Below, piece by piece: positions 1 to 9,106 of a DNA stretch of 64,000 nt. A model generated the notes under the pieces. That model worked only from the letters and a program-made list of their open reading frames with translations. It made no database searches and was not told the origin of the DNA. The position numbers and the translations under genes were made by a program. The first letter of the stretch is position 1. Each line of letters begins with the position of its first letter. This DNA is from Streptomyces dioscori (GTDB lineage: Bacteria; Actinomycetota; Actinomycetes; Streptomycetales; Streptomycetaceae): NCBI RefSeq assembly GCF_003024195.1, contig NZ_KZ679051.1, positions 57,685-121,684 of the forward strand, written 5' to 3'.

Positions 1-673
1 GGGCCGGGGTACCGCCGGTGTCGAGCGGCGCGCCCTGCGCCGGACCGCCGCCGCTGCCGTCGCCGGGCAGCCGCGGAAAACCATGAGCCGGGGTCCCGTC
101 CTGGAGACGCGGGAACCCGTGCGCCGGGGTGCCGTCCGGCAGTCGGGGGAATCCATGGGCGGGGGTGCCGTCCTGGAGACGCGGGAACCCGTGCGCGGGC
201 GTCCCGTCGGGCAGCCGCGGGAATCCATGGGCCGGAGTCCCGTCGGGCAGCCGCGGCCCTCCGCCCTGCTGCGGCCCTCCACCCGGCTGCGGCCCGCCCC
301 GGTACTGGTCCGCGTACGCGGGAGCCCCACCGGCGTACCGGGGGTCCCCGCCCGCGGCCGGCCGGCCGCCGGAACGCGGAACACCGGGTCCGGACGGGCC
401 ACCCTGACCAGGCAGACCCCCCTGCGGGGCTCCCTGCGGGCCGCCCTGTCCGGGCACGCCTCCGGGCCCTTGCGGAACCCATCCTTCAGGCAGCCGGGGC
501 ACGCCCCGAGCAGGTTGCGAGGCCTGCGGGTTCGCGGACTGCGGCCCGCCCGGGGGCCGTCGGCGCCCCGCCGCCTGTCCGGTGGTCCCCGTCTGCGGCC
601 GGGCAGCCGGAGCAGCGGGAGGGTCGGCGGTCTCGCCCTTGGGGGCGGGCCCGCGCCGGCTGTGACGTCCCAC
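1..673 (-). CDS. DUF3152-type protein, N-terminal part only (runs off left edge)
   Basis: The frame is open from a GTG at 673 to the window edge and the protein begins MGRHSRRG, a start I associate with streptomycete secreted or membrane proteins of the DUF3152 type. AGGAG (about 686-690) lies 12 nt upstream, inside the end of the upstream hydrolase, so the two genes are probably co-transcribed. The visible 224 residues are low-complexity Pro/Gly/Gln-rich sequence and show no catalytic domain. Residues 140-199 are five perfect-length copies of a 12-residue unit, PRLPDGTPAHGF (P/Q at the fourth position), followed by a partial sixth. The DUF3152 call is inference from context: the next genes match the order I recall beside Rv3207c in mycobacteria. 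The C-terminal domain that would prove it lies outside the window. Confidence 0.6.
   Translation of the reverse strand, partial: MGRHSRRGPAPKGETADPPAAPAARPQTGTTGQAAGRRRPPGGPQSANPQASQPARGVPRLPEGWVPQGPGGVPGQGGPQGAPQGGLPGQGGPSGPGVPRSGGRPAAGGDPRYAGGAPAYADQYRGGPQPGGGPQQGGGPRLPDGTPAHGFPRLPDGTPAHGFPRLQDGTPAHGFPRLPDGTPAHGFPRLQDGTPAHGFPRLPGDGSGGGPAQGAPLDTGGTPA
77..256 (-). repeat. five 36-bp tandem repeats coding a 12-residue unit
   Basis: Five in-phase 36-bp units encode PRL(P/Q)DGTPAHGF inside the DUF3152-type protein. Units ending in P and Q alternate (P, P, Q, P, Q), which suggests expansion by unequal exchange. A degenerate related stretch, VPRLPEGW, sits at residues 58-65. Confidence 0.9.
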
Positions 674-681
674 GTCCCGCT

Positions 682-1671
682 TCAGCTCCTCGCGCCGGTA
701 GCGCCGGTGTCGGTCAACTTGCCTGTGTCCGCGAGGAGTTCGCGGAAGGCCGTGGCCATGGTCTCCGGGTACTCCATCATCGCCACATGCCCCGCGTCAG
801 GCAATGTCAGCAACCGCGAGTCCCTGAACGCACGCGCAGCGCGCTGGGCCATACGGTACGAGACGAGCTGATCGCGGCCTCCGTAGACGAGAAGTGTAGG
901 GGCGAGCACCCGCTCGGCCTGGCGCCACAGTCCGTGCTGGCCGCCCAGCGTGTACGCGTTCACGATGCCGCGTGCCGAGCGTGCCATGACGTCCCAGAAG
1001 TAGGGAAGGGCGAGCCGCCGCTCCATCTCCTCGACCGCGTTGCGGAACCCTTCCGGCGTCACCATGCCGGGATCCCCGTAACAGAGCGCGGTGACCCCCT
1101 TCACCCGCTGCTCGGCGGTCCAGCCCTTGGTGAAACTGGTGAACAGGGCCGCCACCCCCGGCAGCGCGAGCAACGCCGTCGGCACCGCGCTGCGCTGCAC
1201 CCGCAGTTCGGGGAGCGCCGGGGAGACGAGCGTGAGCGTGCGGACGAGATCGGGACGTACGGCGGCCACTCGCGTCGAGACGGCGCCGCCCAGCGAGTTC
1301 CCGAAGAGGTGCACGGGCCCGCGCTCGGCCGCGTCGAGATAGCGGATGACCGCACGGGCGTGTCCGGTCACCGAGTAGTCGCCGTCGTCTGGCGGCGGCG
1401 AGTCGCCGAAGCCCGGCAGGTCGAGGGCCTCACTGTCCACGAGGCCGTCCAGGAGCGGCATCAGCGCCGACCAGTTCTGCGAGGAACCGCCCAGCCCGTG
1501 CACGTACAGCGCGGGCGGCAGTCCCTCTCTGGCCGGCGGCCTCGAACGGACCGTCAGCGTGATCCCGGGGAGCCCGACCGTGCGCAGCCGCTCCCCCGCC
1601 GCCACCCTGACGGAACTGACCTTCGGCGCGACGGAGGTGGCCAGCACTGACGGCAGTTCGGTCGAAGACAT
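682..1671 (-). CDS. alpha/beta hydrolase
   Basis: A 329-residue alpha/beta-hydrolase-fold enzyme. The oxyanion motif YVHGLGGSSQNW lies at about residues 57-68. The nucleophile elbow GNSLGG has Ser126, the acid is probably Asp267 in GGRDQ, and the histidine is His295 in PDAGHV. These form a complete triad in the usual order with an alpha-helical cap at about 155-250. The substrate cannot be deduced. The fold resembles C-C hydrolases and epoxide hydrolase-like proteins. There is no signal peptide, so it is probably cytoplasmic. The ATG at 1671 lacks a good Shine-Dalgarno sequence. The DUF3152-type gene follows 8 nt downstream and is likely in the same transcript. Confidence 0.85.
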   Translation of the reverse strand: MSSTELPSVLATSVAPKVSSVRVAAGERLRTVGLPGITLTVRSRPPAREGLPPALYVHGLGGSSQNWSALMPLLDGLVDSEALDLPGFGDSPPPDDGDYSVTGHARAVIRYLDAAERGPVHLFGNSLGGAVSTRVAAVRPDLVRTLTLVSPALPELRVQRSAVPTALLALPGVAALFTSFTKGWTAEQRVKGVTALCYGDPGMVTPEGFRNAVEEMERRLALPYFWDVMARSARGIVNAYTLGGQHGLWRQAERVLAPTLLVYGGRDQLVSYRMAQRAARAFRDSRLLTLPDAGHVAMMEYPETMATAFRELLADTGKLTDTGATGARS

Positions 1672-1842
1672 GCAGCAATGTTACGAGACGATCACGCGCT
1701 GGATCGTGTGTTCGCCGTCACAGGAACAAGCCGCGGCCCAGCCGGATCGCGTAGCGCCCCCCTCCCAGGTCTCATAGGCTTCGTGAACGAGGGCACTCGT
1801 ACCAGCGCAAGAGCGCACTCGCACCGCTCGGGAAGAGGACTC

Positions 1843-2067
1843 ATGACTGTCGACCCCACCGACCCCGAGGCATTCGAGGACACGGACGACACCGGCGCGA
1901 CCGAGATCGACGTGGAGGCCCCCGAGGCCGACGCCGCCGAGCAGCAGACGGATCTCGCGCCCCGGCGGGACGACCCGCTGACCGACGCGGATCCGGACAA
2001 CGCCAGCGAGGGAGACCTCGCCGAACAGGCGAGAGTCGTGGAACTCGACGAGGACGACTATCGGTGA
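1843..2067 (+). CDS. small acidic conserved protein
   Basis: A 74-residue, strongly acidic protein (begins MTVDPTDPEAFEDTD, ends VELDEDDYR), starting at ATG 1843 with GGAAGAGGA just upstream (1831-1839). The frame is open further upstream, but the composition only becomes protein-like from this ATG. It has no recognisable domain, membrane segment or cysteine and is likely intrinsically disordered. It is divergent from the hydrolase gene and lies before tetR, a place where small acidic proteins are commonly annotated in Streptomyces. Function unknown. Confidence 0.65.
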   Translation: MTVDPTDPEAFEDTDDTGATEIDVEAPEADAAEQQTDLAPRRDDPLTDADPDNASEGDLAEQARVVELDEDDYR

Positions 2068-2368
2068 ACCGGCCCCGGGCGGTCCCGACGACCGCCCGGA
2101 CCCCCCGGACCCCCGGACTCCGGACCGCGACACCCGGACCGCCGCGCCAGGGACACTCGGACCGCCGTGCCAGGACACATGAGCACCCGCTCGCGGGCCC
2201 GGCACCGGGAACCCCACGAGCCCGCCATGACCCCCTATGGCGCGATCTGCACGGTTTCACCGGCGTCCGGTCCGTGAAATTCTCCGCTCGCACCGCGCAC
2301 ACCACGGTTACCGAAAAGTACGATGGCCGCGCGGCGCTCACCGCATGTGGACGACTTTGGGAGGCGGC

Positions 2369-3010
2369 GTGACAGCCATCGAGCAGACAGAGGCGGCACG
2401 CCCGCGGGGCACACGCCTGCCGCGCCGTGCCCGACGCAACCAGCTCCTCGGCGCCGCCCAGGAAGTGTTCGTTGCGCAGGGATATCACTCGGCCGCGATG
2501 GACGACATCGCCGAACGCGCGGGCGTCAGCAAGCCGGTTCTCTACCAGCACTTCCCCGGCAAGCTGGATCTGTATCTCGCACTGCTCGACCAGCACTGCG
2601 AGTCACTGCTGGTCTCCGTGCGGACCGCGCTGGCGTCCACCTCGGACAACAGCCTGCGCGTACGGGCCACCATGGACGCCTACTTCGCGTACGTGGAGGA
2701 CGAGGGCGGCGCCTTCCGGCTGGTCTTCGAGTCGGACCTGACGAACGAGCCCGCGGTGCGCGAGCGGGTCGACAAGGTCACGTTCGAGTGCGCCGAGGCG
2801 ATCTGCGAGGTGATCGCGGAGGACACCGGCCTGTCGAAGGCCGAGTCCATGCTGCTCGCCTCGGGTCTGGGCGGACTCGCCCAGGTGGTGGCCCGTTCCT
2901 GGCTGCACAGCGACCGCAGCGTGCCGCGCGAGCAGGCGGTGCAGCTGCTGACCTCGCTGGCGTGGCGGGGCATCGCGGGATTCCCCCTGCACGGCAGTGA
3001 GCACCACTGA
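2369..3010 (+). CDS. TetR-family transcriptional regulator
   Basis: A 213-residue TetR-type repressor. I start it at GTG 2369 (VTAIEQTEAARP), 4 nt after GGGAGG at 2359-2364; longer readings add unlikely basic sequence. The N-terminal helix-turn-helix (about 22-68) has the classic pattern ending GVSKPVLYQHFPGK. The C-terminal part is the all-alpha ligand and dimerisation domain. The same gene order (tetR, DUF3107, ferritin-like gene, helicase) is what I recall at Rv3208-Rv3211 in M. tuberculosis, which makes this the probable Rv3208 counterpart. Its ligand and targets are unknown. Confidence 0.85.
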   Translation: MTAIEQTEAARPRGTRLPRRARRNQLLGAAQEVFVAQGYHSAAMDDIAERAGVSKPVLYQHFPGKLDLYLALLDQHCESLLVSVRTALASTSDNSLRVRATMDAYFAYVEDEGGAFRLVFESDLTNEPAVRERVDKVTFECAEAICEVIAEDTGLSKAESMLLASGLGGLAQVVARSWLHSDRSVPREQAVQLLTSLAWRGIAGFPLHGSEHH

Positions 3011-3204
3011 CCGCGGTGGGCCGGCCGCGGCCGACTGATCGCGGCGGCCTCGGCTCATCAGCGCGCCGACCGCCACTTTGTTCCCACAAGGTGTTCGCTC
3101 CTGGCGTTCTCGGGCGGAGCATGTACGTCCCCTCACCGGGCTAATGTGTGCTGCGTACGGCGCGGAGACACGCGCACATCAGTGACCGTCGGAGGGACAT
3201 AGCC

Positions 3205-3432
3205 GTGGAGGTCAAGATCGGCGTGCAGCACGCGCCCCGCGAGATCGTTCTGGAGAGCGGTCAGACCCCGGAAGAGGTCGAGCGCGCGGTGTCCGAGGCG
3301 CTGGCAGGCAAGTCGCAGCTGCTCAGCCTCGTGGACGACCACGGCCGCAAGGTCCTGGTACCGGCGGACCGCCTCGCCTACGTGGAGCTCGGTGAGCCCA
3401 CGACCCGCAAGGTGGGCTTCAGCGCGCTGTAG
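3205..3432 (+). CDS. DUF3107 family protein
   Basis: A 75-residue protein starting at GTG 3205, 7 nt after the strong GGAGGGA at 3191-3197. It begins VEVKIGVQHAPREIVLESGQ and ends TTRKVGFSAL, which fits the short actinobacterial DUF3107 family (TB9.4/Rv3208A in M. tuberculosis, from memory). It is predicted as a compact beta/alpha fold with an uptake-signal-like pattern (EEVERAVSEAL), no cysteines and no membrane segment. It is followed at once by a strong terminator. Function unknown. Confidence 0.85.
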   Translation: MEVKIGVQHAPREIVLESGQTPEEVERAVSEALAGKSQLLSLVDDHGRKVLVPADRLAYVELGEPTTRKVGFSAL

Positions 3433-3460
3433 GTCGCAGGACGCCGCAGAACACGGAAGA

Positions 3461-3497
3461 GGGGCTCGGAGGCCGATGGCCGCCGGGCCCCTTTTTT
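3461..3497 (+). terminator. rho-independent terminator after the DUF3107 gene
   Basis: A GGGGCTCGG arm pairs with CCGGGCCCC (one G-U) around an 11-13 nt loop and is followed directly by six T. One of the few textbook terminators in this GC-rich window. Confidence 0.85.
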
Positions 3498-3642
3498 CAT
3501 GCCGTTCTCCCTGTCCGGGCCGCTTGTCCGCGTTTCACAGACGGAGCACAACTCATACACACGGGAGGGTTGCATTCCGCAGGTCACGGGTATGACGGGC
3601 TACGACCGAAGTGCACACAGCCGTGCGGAAGGGACCCCCCTC

Positions 3643-3915
3643 ATGTTCTTGGAAGCGCTCGGCTCGGCCATCCTCGGTCTGGCACTCGCCCTGGCAGCGG
3701 CATACCGCCTGCCGCACCGCCTGCCGGTCCGCAGGATCGTCCTCCCGACGGGCATCGCGGGCAGCCTCTTCGGCGCCTTTCTGACCCACACCGCGCTGGG
3801 ATCCGTCGGCTTCCTGCCGGTGATGCTGGGCGCCGCAGCGGTGGCCGCGGCCTCCCTCTCCCTGCTCCTGCGCCCCGCGGGAAGACTCCGTCACCACCAC
3901 GGGGCGACGGTCTGA
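3643..3915 (+). CDS. small two-to-three-segment membrane protein
   Basis: A 90-residue hydrophobic protein. I choose ATG 3643 (MFLEALGSAILG) because GGAAGGGA at 3627-3634 stands 8 nt upstream and the first membrane helix then begins at once. An ATG at 3592 in the same frame is possible but has a weaker binding site. Membrane helices are predicted at about 5-22, 36-54 and 58-75, and the tail is His/Arg-rich. No family recognised. Confidence 0.55.
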   Translation: MFLEALGSAILGLALALAAAYRLPHRLPVRRIVLPTGIAGSLFGAFLTHTALGSVGFLPVMLGAAAVAAASLSLLLRPAGRLRHHHGATV

Positions 3916-3966
3916 GCAACAGCCCGGACGACAGCTGAGGAGGCGCGGGCGCAGCCCCGCCTCCGA

Positions 3967-4083
3967 GGGGCGCGGGGAACGGCGCGACGGGCCCCCACCG
4001 AGCCGCAGCCGAACACAACAGGCCCGATGGGCCTTTCAGGGGCGCGGGGAACGGCGCGACCGGCCCCCACGGACCCGCGGCGA
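3967..4083 (+). repeat. two forward copies of the 3'-end G-rich repeat
   Basis: Cores at 3967-3980 and 4039-4052 (GGGGCGCGGGGAAC), each followed by a GGCGCGAC step and a GGCCCCCAC element. They lie between the convergent membrane-protein gene and the ferritin-like gene. See the finding on the 26-copy family. Confidence 0.85.
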
Positions 4084-4107
4084 CGACGAACCGTCACCAC
4101 TCAAAGC

Positions 4108-4845
4108 TCAGGCGGCCAGCCCCAGCGCAGCCATCCTCTTCGTGTGCGCCTCGGTGATCCGCGAGAACATCCGCCCCACCTCCGCGAGATCGAACCCGTC
4201 CGCGACCCCGCCGACGAGCATCGTCGACAGCGCGTCCCGGTCGGCGACCACCCGCTGGGACTGCGACAGCGCCTCCCCCATCAGCCGCCGCGCCCACAGC
4301 GCGAGCCGCCCGCCCACACGCGGATCCGCGTCGATGGCGGCCCGCACCTTCTCGATGGCGAACGACGCGTGCCCCGTGTCGTCGAGGACGGCCAGCACGA
4401 GCTTGCGCGTATCGGCGTCGAGCCGCGCCGCGACCTCCCGGTAGAAGTCACTGGCGATCGAGTCGCCGACGTACGCCTTCACGAGGCCTTCCAGCCAGTC
4501 GGACGGCGCGGTCTGCTTGTGGAACCCGTCGAGCGCGGCGACGAACGGCTCCATCGCCTGCGTCGGCTCCGCCCCGATCTCGGTCAGCCGGGCCCGCAAC
4601 TGCTCGAAGTGGTGGAACTCGGCCGAGGCCATCTTCGCCAACTCCGCCTTGTCCCCGAGCGTCGGCGCCAGTTTCGCGTCCTCCGCGAGCCGCTCGAACG
4701 CCGCCAGCTCCCCGTACGCGAGCGCGCCGATCAGATCCACGACCGCGGCACGGTACTGGGGGTCCACGGAGGCCGTGGCCCAGTCCTGGGCGGCGACTCC
4801 GGTGGGTTCGGCGGGTGCGTCGGAAGGTTTGGCAGGCGTCGTCAT
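4108..4845 (-). CDS. ferritin-like fold protein (tRNA-hydroxylase/MiaE-like)
   Basis: A 245-residue helical protein starting MTTPAKPSDAPAEPTG. It contains paired Glu/His motifs expected for a di-iron four-helix bundle: GELAAFERLAEDA (about 49-61), ASAEFHHFEQL (about 76-86) and DDTGHASF near 165. It is usually annotated as a ferritin-like or MiaE-like protein. It sits divergently from the helicase, as Rv3210c does from rhlE in M. tuberculosis (from memory). The iron ligands look intact, but the oxygenated substrate, if any, is unknown. The start is uncertain because no clear Shine-Dalgarno precedes ATG 4845. Confidence 0.75.
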   Translation of the reverse strand: MTTPAKPSDAPAEPTGVAAQDWATASVDPQYRAAVVDLIGALAYGELAAFERLAEDAKLAPTLGDKAELAKMASAEFHHFEQLRARLTEIGAEPTQAMEPFVAALDGFHKQTAPSDWLEGLVKAYVGDSIASDFYREVAARLDADTRKLVLAVLDDTGHASFAIEKVRAAIDADPRVGGRLALWARRLMGEALSQSQRVVADRDALSTMLVGGVADGFDLAEVGRMFSRITEAHTKRMAALGLAA

Positions 4846-5235
4846 GAAGCGCACAATAGCCCGCTCGCCGCACGGCGTAAGGCCCTGGTCAATCAGTGTG
4901 ACGACGACTACGTGACCAAATCGGCCATCGCATATGCGCGGATCCGGGGTATGGTGGTAATGCGCTCGCTGAGTTGATCTACGTAACCCGGCGGGTCCGC
5001 ACGAATGAGGATGCCCGGTCGGTGGCCCGATCGGCTCCGACCCGACAGCCCTCTCAGCCCGTACGACACAGTGCGTACGGCATCCGGAGGGACCCTCAGC
5101 GGTACGAACGCTTGAGCGTCGGCAGTGGTCCCATGCCACCCCGGCCGCTGGTCAATAGCGGCCGACGTCCCCGGCACGGTCCCCGACACGACCCCCGCGC
5201 TCGCCTCGCACCGCGTACACAGAAGAGGCAGCACC
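4846..5235. promoter_or_regulatory. 390-bp divergent intergenic region and long helicase leader
   Basis: Divergent control region between the ferritin-like gene and the helicase. It is more AT-rich around 4900-4985 (several TATGGT/TTGATC-like hexamers), where the start sites are most likely. That would give the helicase a leader of about 250 nt, as is common for cold-inducible RNA helicases. I see no known riboswitch and cannot place the -10/-35 boxes with confidence. Confidence 0.4.
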
Positions 5236-7926
5236 CTGACTACTTTCCGAGACCTCGGGATCCTTCCCGAGACTGCCGAGGCCCTTGAGGCCGTCGGCAT
5301 CACGAGTCCCTTTCCCATCCAGGAGATGACGCTCCCCGTCGCCCTCGCGGGCAACGACGTCATCGGCCAGGCCAAGACCGGCACCGGCAAGACGCTGGGC
5401 TTCGGTCTCCCGCTCCTTGAGCGGGTGACCGTCCCCGCGGACGTCGAGGCGGGCCGGGCGCAGCCCGAGCAGCTCACCGACGCCCCGCAGGCCCTCGTCG
5501 TCGTCCCGACGCGCGAGCTGTGCACCCAGGTCACCAACGACCTGCTGACGGCCGGCAAGGTCCGTAACGTGCGCGTGCTCGCCATCTACGGCGGCCGGGC
5601 GTACGAGCCGCAGGTCGAGGCCCTCAAGAAGGGCATCGACGTCGTCGTCGGCACCCCGGGCCGGCTCCTCGACCTCGCGGGCCAGAAGAAGCTCAACCTC
5701 AAGCACGTGCGCGCCCTCGTCCTCGACGAGGCCGACGAGATGCTCGACCTGGGCTTCCTGCCCGACGTCGAGAAGATCATGAACATGCTGCCGGTCCGCC
5801 GTCAGACGATGCTGTTCTCGGCGACCATGCCGGGCGCGGTCATCGGTCTCGCGCGCCGCTACATGTCGCAGCCCACGCACATCCGCGCCTCGGAGCCGGA
5901 CGACGCGGGCGCGACCGTCAGGAACACCGCGCAGTTCATCTACCGCGCGCACAACATGGACAAGCCCGAGCTGGTCTCGCGGATACTGCAGGCCGACGGC
6001 CGCGGTCTCGCTATGGTCTTCTGCCGTACGAAGCGCACGGCGGCCGACCTGGCCGACCAGCTGCAGCAGCGCGGGTTCGCCTCCGGCGCGGTCCACGGCG
6101 ACCTCGGCCAGGGCGCCCGCGAGCAGGCGCTGCGCGCGTTCCGCAACGGCAAGGTCGACGTGCTCGTCTGCACCGACGTGGCCGCGCGCGGCATCGACGT
6201 CGAGGGCGTGACGCACGTCATCAACTACCAGTCCCCCGAGGACGAGAAGACGTACCTGCACCGCATCGGCCGTACGGGCCGCGCGGGCGCCAAGGGCATC
6301 GCCGTCACGCTCGTCGACTGGGACGACATCCCGCGCTGGCAGCTGATCAACAAGGCGCTGGACCTCGGCTTCCCGGACCCGCCGGAGACGTACTCCACGT
6401 CCGCGCACCTCTTCGAGGAGCTGAACATCCCGGCCGGCACCAAGGGTGTCCTGCCGCGTTCCGAGCGCACCCGTGCCGGTCTGTCGGCCGAGGTCGTCGA
6501 GGACCTCGGCGAGACCGGTGGTCGTGGCGCACGCGGTGGCCGTGGTGGCCGTCCCGCGGCCGGTCCGGCCCCGGTCGCCGAGCGCGACCGGGATCGCGGT
6601 CGCGACCGTGATCGTGACCGTTCGGAGCGCACCCCGCGCCGCCGTCGACGTACGCGCAACGGCACGGCGCTCGACGCCGCGGAGCCGCAGAACACGTCGC
6701 AGAACACGTCGCAGACGGCAGCGCAGTCCGCGCCGGAGGCCGTGGCCGACAGCACCGAGCCGGGCCAGGCGACGGAGTCGCGCAGCGCCCGCCGGCGTCG
6801 TCGTACGCGTGCCGCGAGCGGGTCGGAGGCAGCCGCGAACGCGGTCACCACGGCCGAGGGCACGGCTGTCGAGATCCCCGAGCCGGCCCTCGTACCGGCT
6901 GCCGTACCGGCCGTCGCGCCCGTCGCCGAGCCGGTGGCGGACGCCGAGGCCAAGCCGCGCCGCCGTCGCACGCGTCGTACGGCGGAGGCCGCACAGCCCG
7001 AGGTCACCGTCGTCCCCGACATCACCGTCTTCGAGGAGGCTCCCAAGGCCGAGCCGACCGTCGAGACCGAGGCCGTCGAGGCGGCCGAGGCCGTGGTGAC
7101 CAAGCCCCGCCGCCGCACCCGTAAGGCCTCGGCCACGGTCGCCGAGGCAGCCGTGACCGCGGTGGAAGCCGTGGCCGACCCGGTCGAGGCCGTCGAGGCC
7201 AAGCCGCGCCGCACCCGCAAGGTCGCGGCCACACCCGCCGCCGAGACGGTCCTCGACACCGCGGAGGCCGCTGAGGCCAAGCCGCGCCGCCGGACCCGTA
7301 AGGCCGCCGTGGCCACCGAGACCGCCGAGACCGCCGAGGTCACCGCGGTCGCCGAGGCCGGTATCCCGGCGCAGGCGACCGAGGAGCCCGAGGCCAAGCC
7401 GCGCCGCCGCACCCGCAAGGCCGCCGCGACCACCGAGACGGCTCCCGTCGCCCCGGTTGCCCCGGTGGAGGAGGCGCCCGTCGAGGAGGCCAAGCCGCGT
7501 CGGCGTACGCGCAAGGCCGCCGTCGCCGCCGAGACCGCGGTGGACACCGCCGAAGGCGCGTCGGTCGAGGCACCGGCGGCCGCGGTCACCAAGCCGCGTC
7601 GCACCCGCAAGGCCGCCGCGCCCGTGGAGGCGGCGGAGAGCACCGTGGACACGGCCGAGGCCACCGAGGCGAAGCCCCGCCGCCGCACCCGTAAGGCCGC
7701 GGTCGCCGAGGCCGACATCCCGGCCCAGGCCACCGAGGCCGTGGCGGACGCCGCCGAGGCGCCGGTCAAGCCGCGCCGCACCCGCAAGACGGCCGCCAAG
7801 GCGACCGCCGGCGACGTGGTGACGGACGCGGTCACGGAGTCGGCCGCGACCGAGGTCGCGTCCGAGACCAAGCCGCGTCGCCGGACGCGCAAGGCCGCTG
7901 CGGCCGTCGAGCCCACGGAGGGCTGA
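5236..7926 (+). CDS. DEAD-box ATP-dependent RNA helicase with long basic tail
   Basis: About 896 residues if translation starts at CTG 5236 (LTTFRDLGILPE). GAAGAGG at 5222-5228 is 7 nt upstream, and the conserved Q-motif region begins right there. The only canonical alternative is ATG 5125, which adds 37 residues of unconserved sequence and has a poor binding site. Core motifs are complete: Walker A AKTGTGKT (about 46-53), PTREL, DEAD (about 164-167), SAT (about 195-197) and the C-terminal helicase motif HRIGRTGRAG. The core ends near residue 400. The rest is an Ala/Glu/Val-rich disordered tail with about ten KPRR(R)TRKA-type basic modules, plausibly for RNA binding. Probable role: RNA unwinding in ribosome biogenesis or mRNA decay. 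Counterpart of RhlE (Rv3211) by position. Confidence 0.92.
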   Translation: MTTFRDLGILPETAEALEAVGITSPFPIQEMTLPVALAGNDVIGQAKTGTGKTLGFGLPLLERVTVPADVEAGRAQPEQLTDAPQALVVVPTRELCTQVTNDLLTAGKVRNVRVLAIYGGRAYEPQVEALKKGIDVVVGTPGRLLDLAGQKKLNLKHVRALVLDEADEMLDLGFLPDVEKIMNMLPVRRQTMLFSATMPGAVIGLARRYMSQPTHIRASEPDDAGATVRNTAQFIYRAHNMDKPELVSRILQADGRGLAMVFCRTKRTAADLADQLQQRGFASGAVHGDLGQGAREQALRAFRNGKVDVLVCTDVAARGIDVEGVTHVINYQSPEDEKTYLHRIGRTGRAGAKGIAVTLVDWDDIPRWQLINKALDLGFPDPPETYSTSAHLFEELNIPAGTKGVLPRSERTRAGLSAEVVEDLGETGGRGARGGRGGRPAAGPAPVAERDRDRGRDRDRDRSERTPRRRRRTRNGTALDAAEPQNTSQNTSQTAAQSAPEAVADSTEPGQATESRSARRRRRTRAASGSEAAANAVTTAEGTAVEIPEPALVPAAVPAVAPVAEPVADAEAKPRRRRTRRTAEAAQPEVTVVPDITVFEEAPKAEPTVETEAVEAAEAVVTKPRRRTRKASATVAEAAVTAVEAVADPVEAVEAKPRRTRKVAATPAAETVLDTAEAAEAKPRRRTRKAAVATETAETAEVTAVAEAGIPAQATEEPEAKPRRRTRKAAATTETAPVAPVAPVEEAPVEEAKPRRRTRKAAVAAETAVDTAEGASVEAPAAAVTKPRRTRKAAAPVEAAESTVDTAEATEAKPRRRTRKAAVAEADIPAQATEAVADAAEAPVKPRRTRKTAAKATAGDVVTDAVTESAATEVASETKPRRRTRKAAAAVEPTEG

Positions 7927-7939
7927 GTTCCGCACCCGG

Positions 7940-7972
7940 ACGGCCCGGCTCCCCTCGTGGGGGCCGGGCCGT
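7940..7972 (+). terminator. GC-rich hairpin after the helicase gene
   Basis: A 13-14 bp near-perfect stem, from ACGGCCCGG plus CCCC on the left to GGGG plus CCGGGCCGT on the right, with a TCGT loop. It starts 13 nt after the stop. There is no T-tract, as is usual in Streptomyces terminators. Confidence 0.75.
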
Positions 7973-8072
7973 CGGCGTTCCCGCGAAAGCAGCGCGGTGC
8001 CATCGCCCGGTAGGCCGCTCGGTATGCCGCCCGGTATGCCGCCCGTCGGGCTGCCCGGATAGCCTCCTTCTC

Positions 8073-9038
<966 letters not shown>

Positions 9039-9068
9039 CCTGCGGGCCCGGTGGGGGCTGGTCGCGCA

Positions 9069-9082
9069 GTTCCCCGCGCCCC
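9069..9082 (-). repeat. reverse copy of the 3'-end G-rich repeat
   Basis: Core GTTCCCCGCGCCCC, preceded by the GGTGGGGGCTGGTCGCGCA element at 9050-9068, in the convergent gap between the hydrolase and the NYN-domain gene. Confidence 0.85.
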
Positions 9083-9106
9083 TTACGGGGCCCTGCGGCG
9101 GACCCC

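Noticed and set aside
83..871. Plus-strand frame at the left edge.
   Set aside because: It reads the complement of the 12-residue repeats and runs into the hydrolase gene. The minus-strand reading gives regular repeats and a good start.
5152..7935. Very long open frame on the minus strand (over 900 codons) opposite the helicase.
   Set aside because: It mirrors the plus-strand helicase codons. Its protein is Arg/Gly/Leu-rich without any domain, while the plus strand has a full set of helicase motifs.
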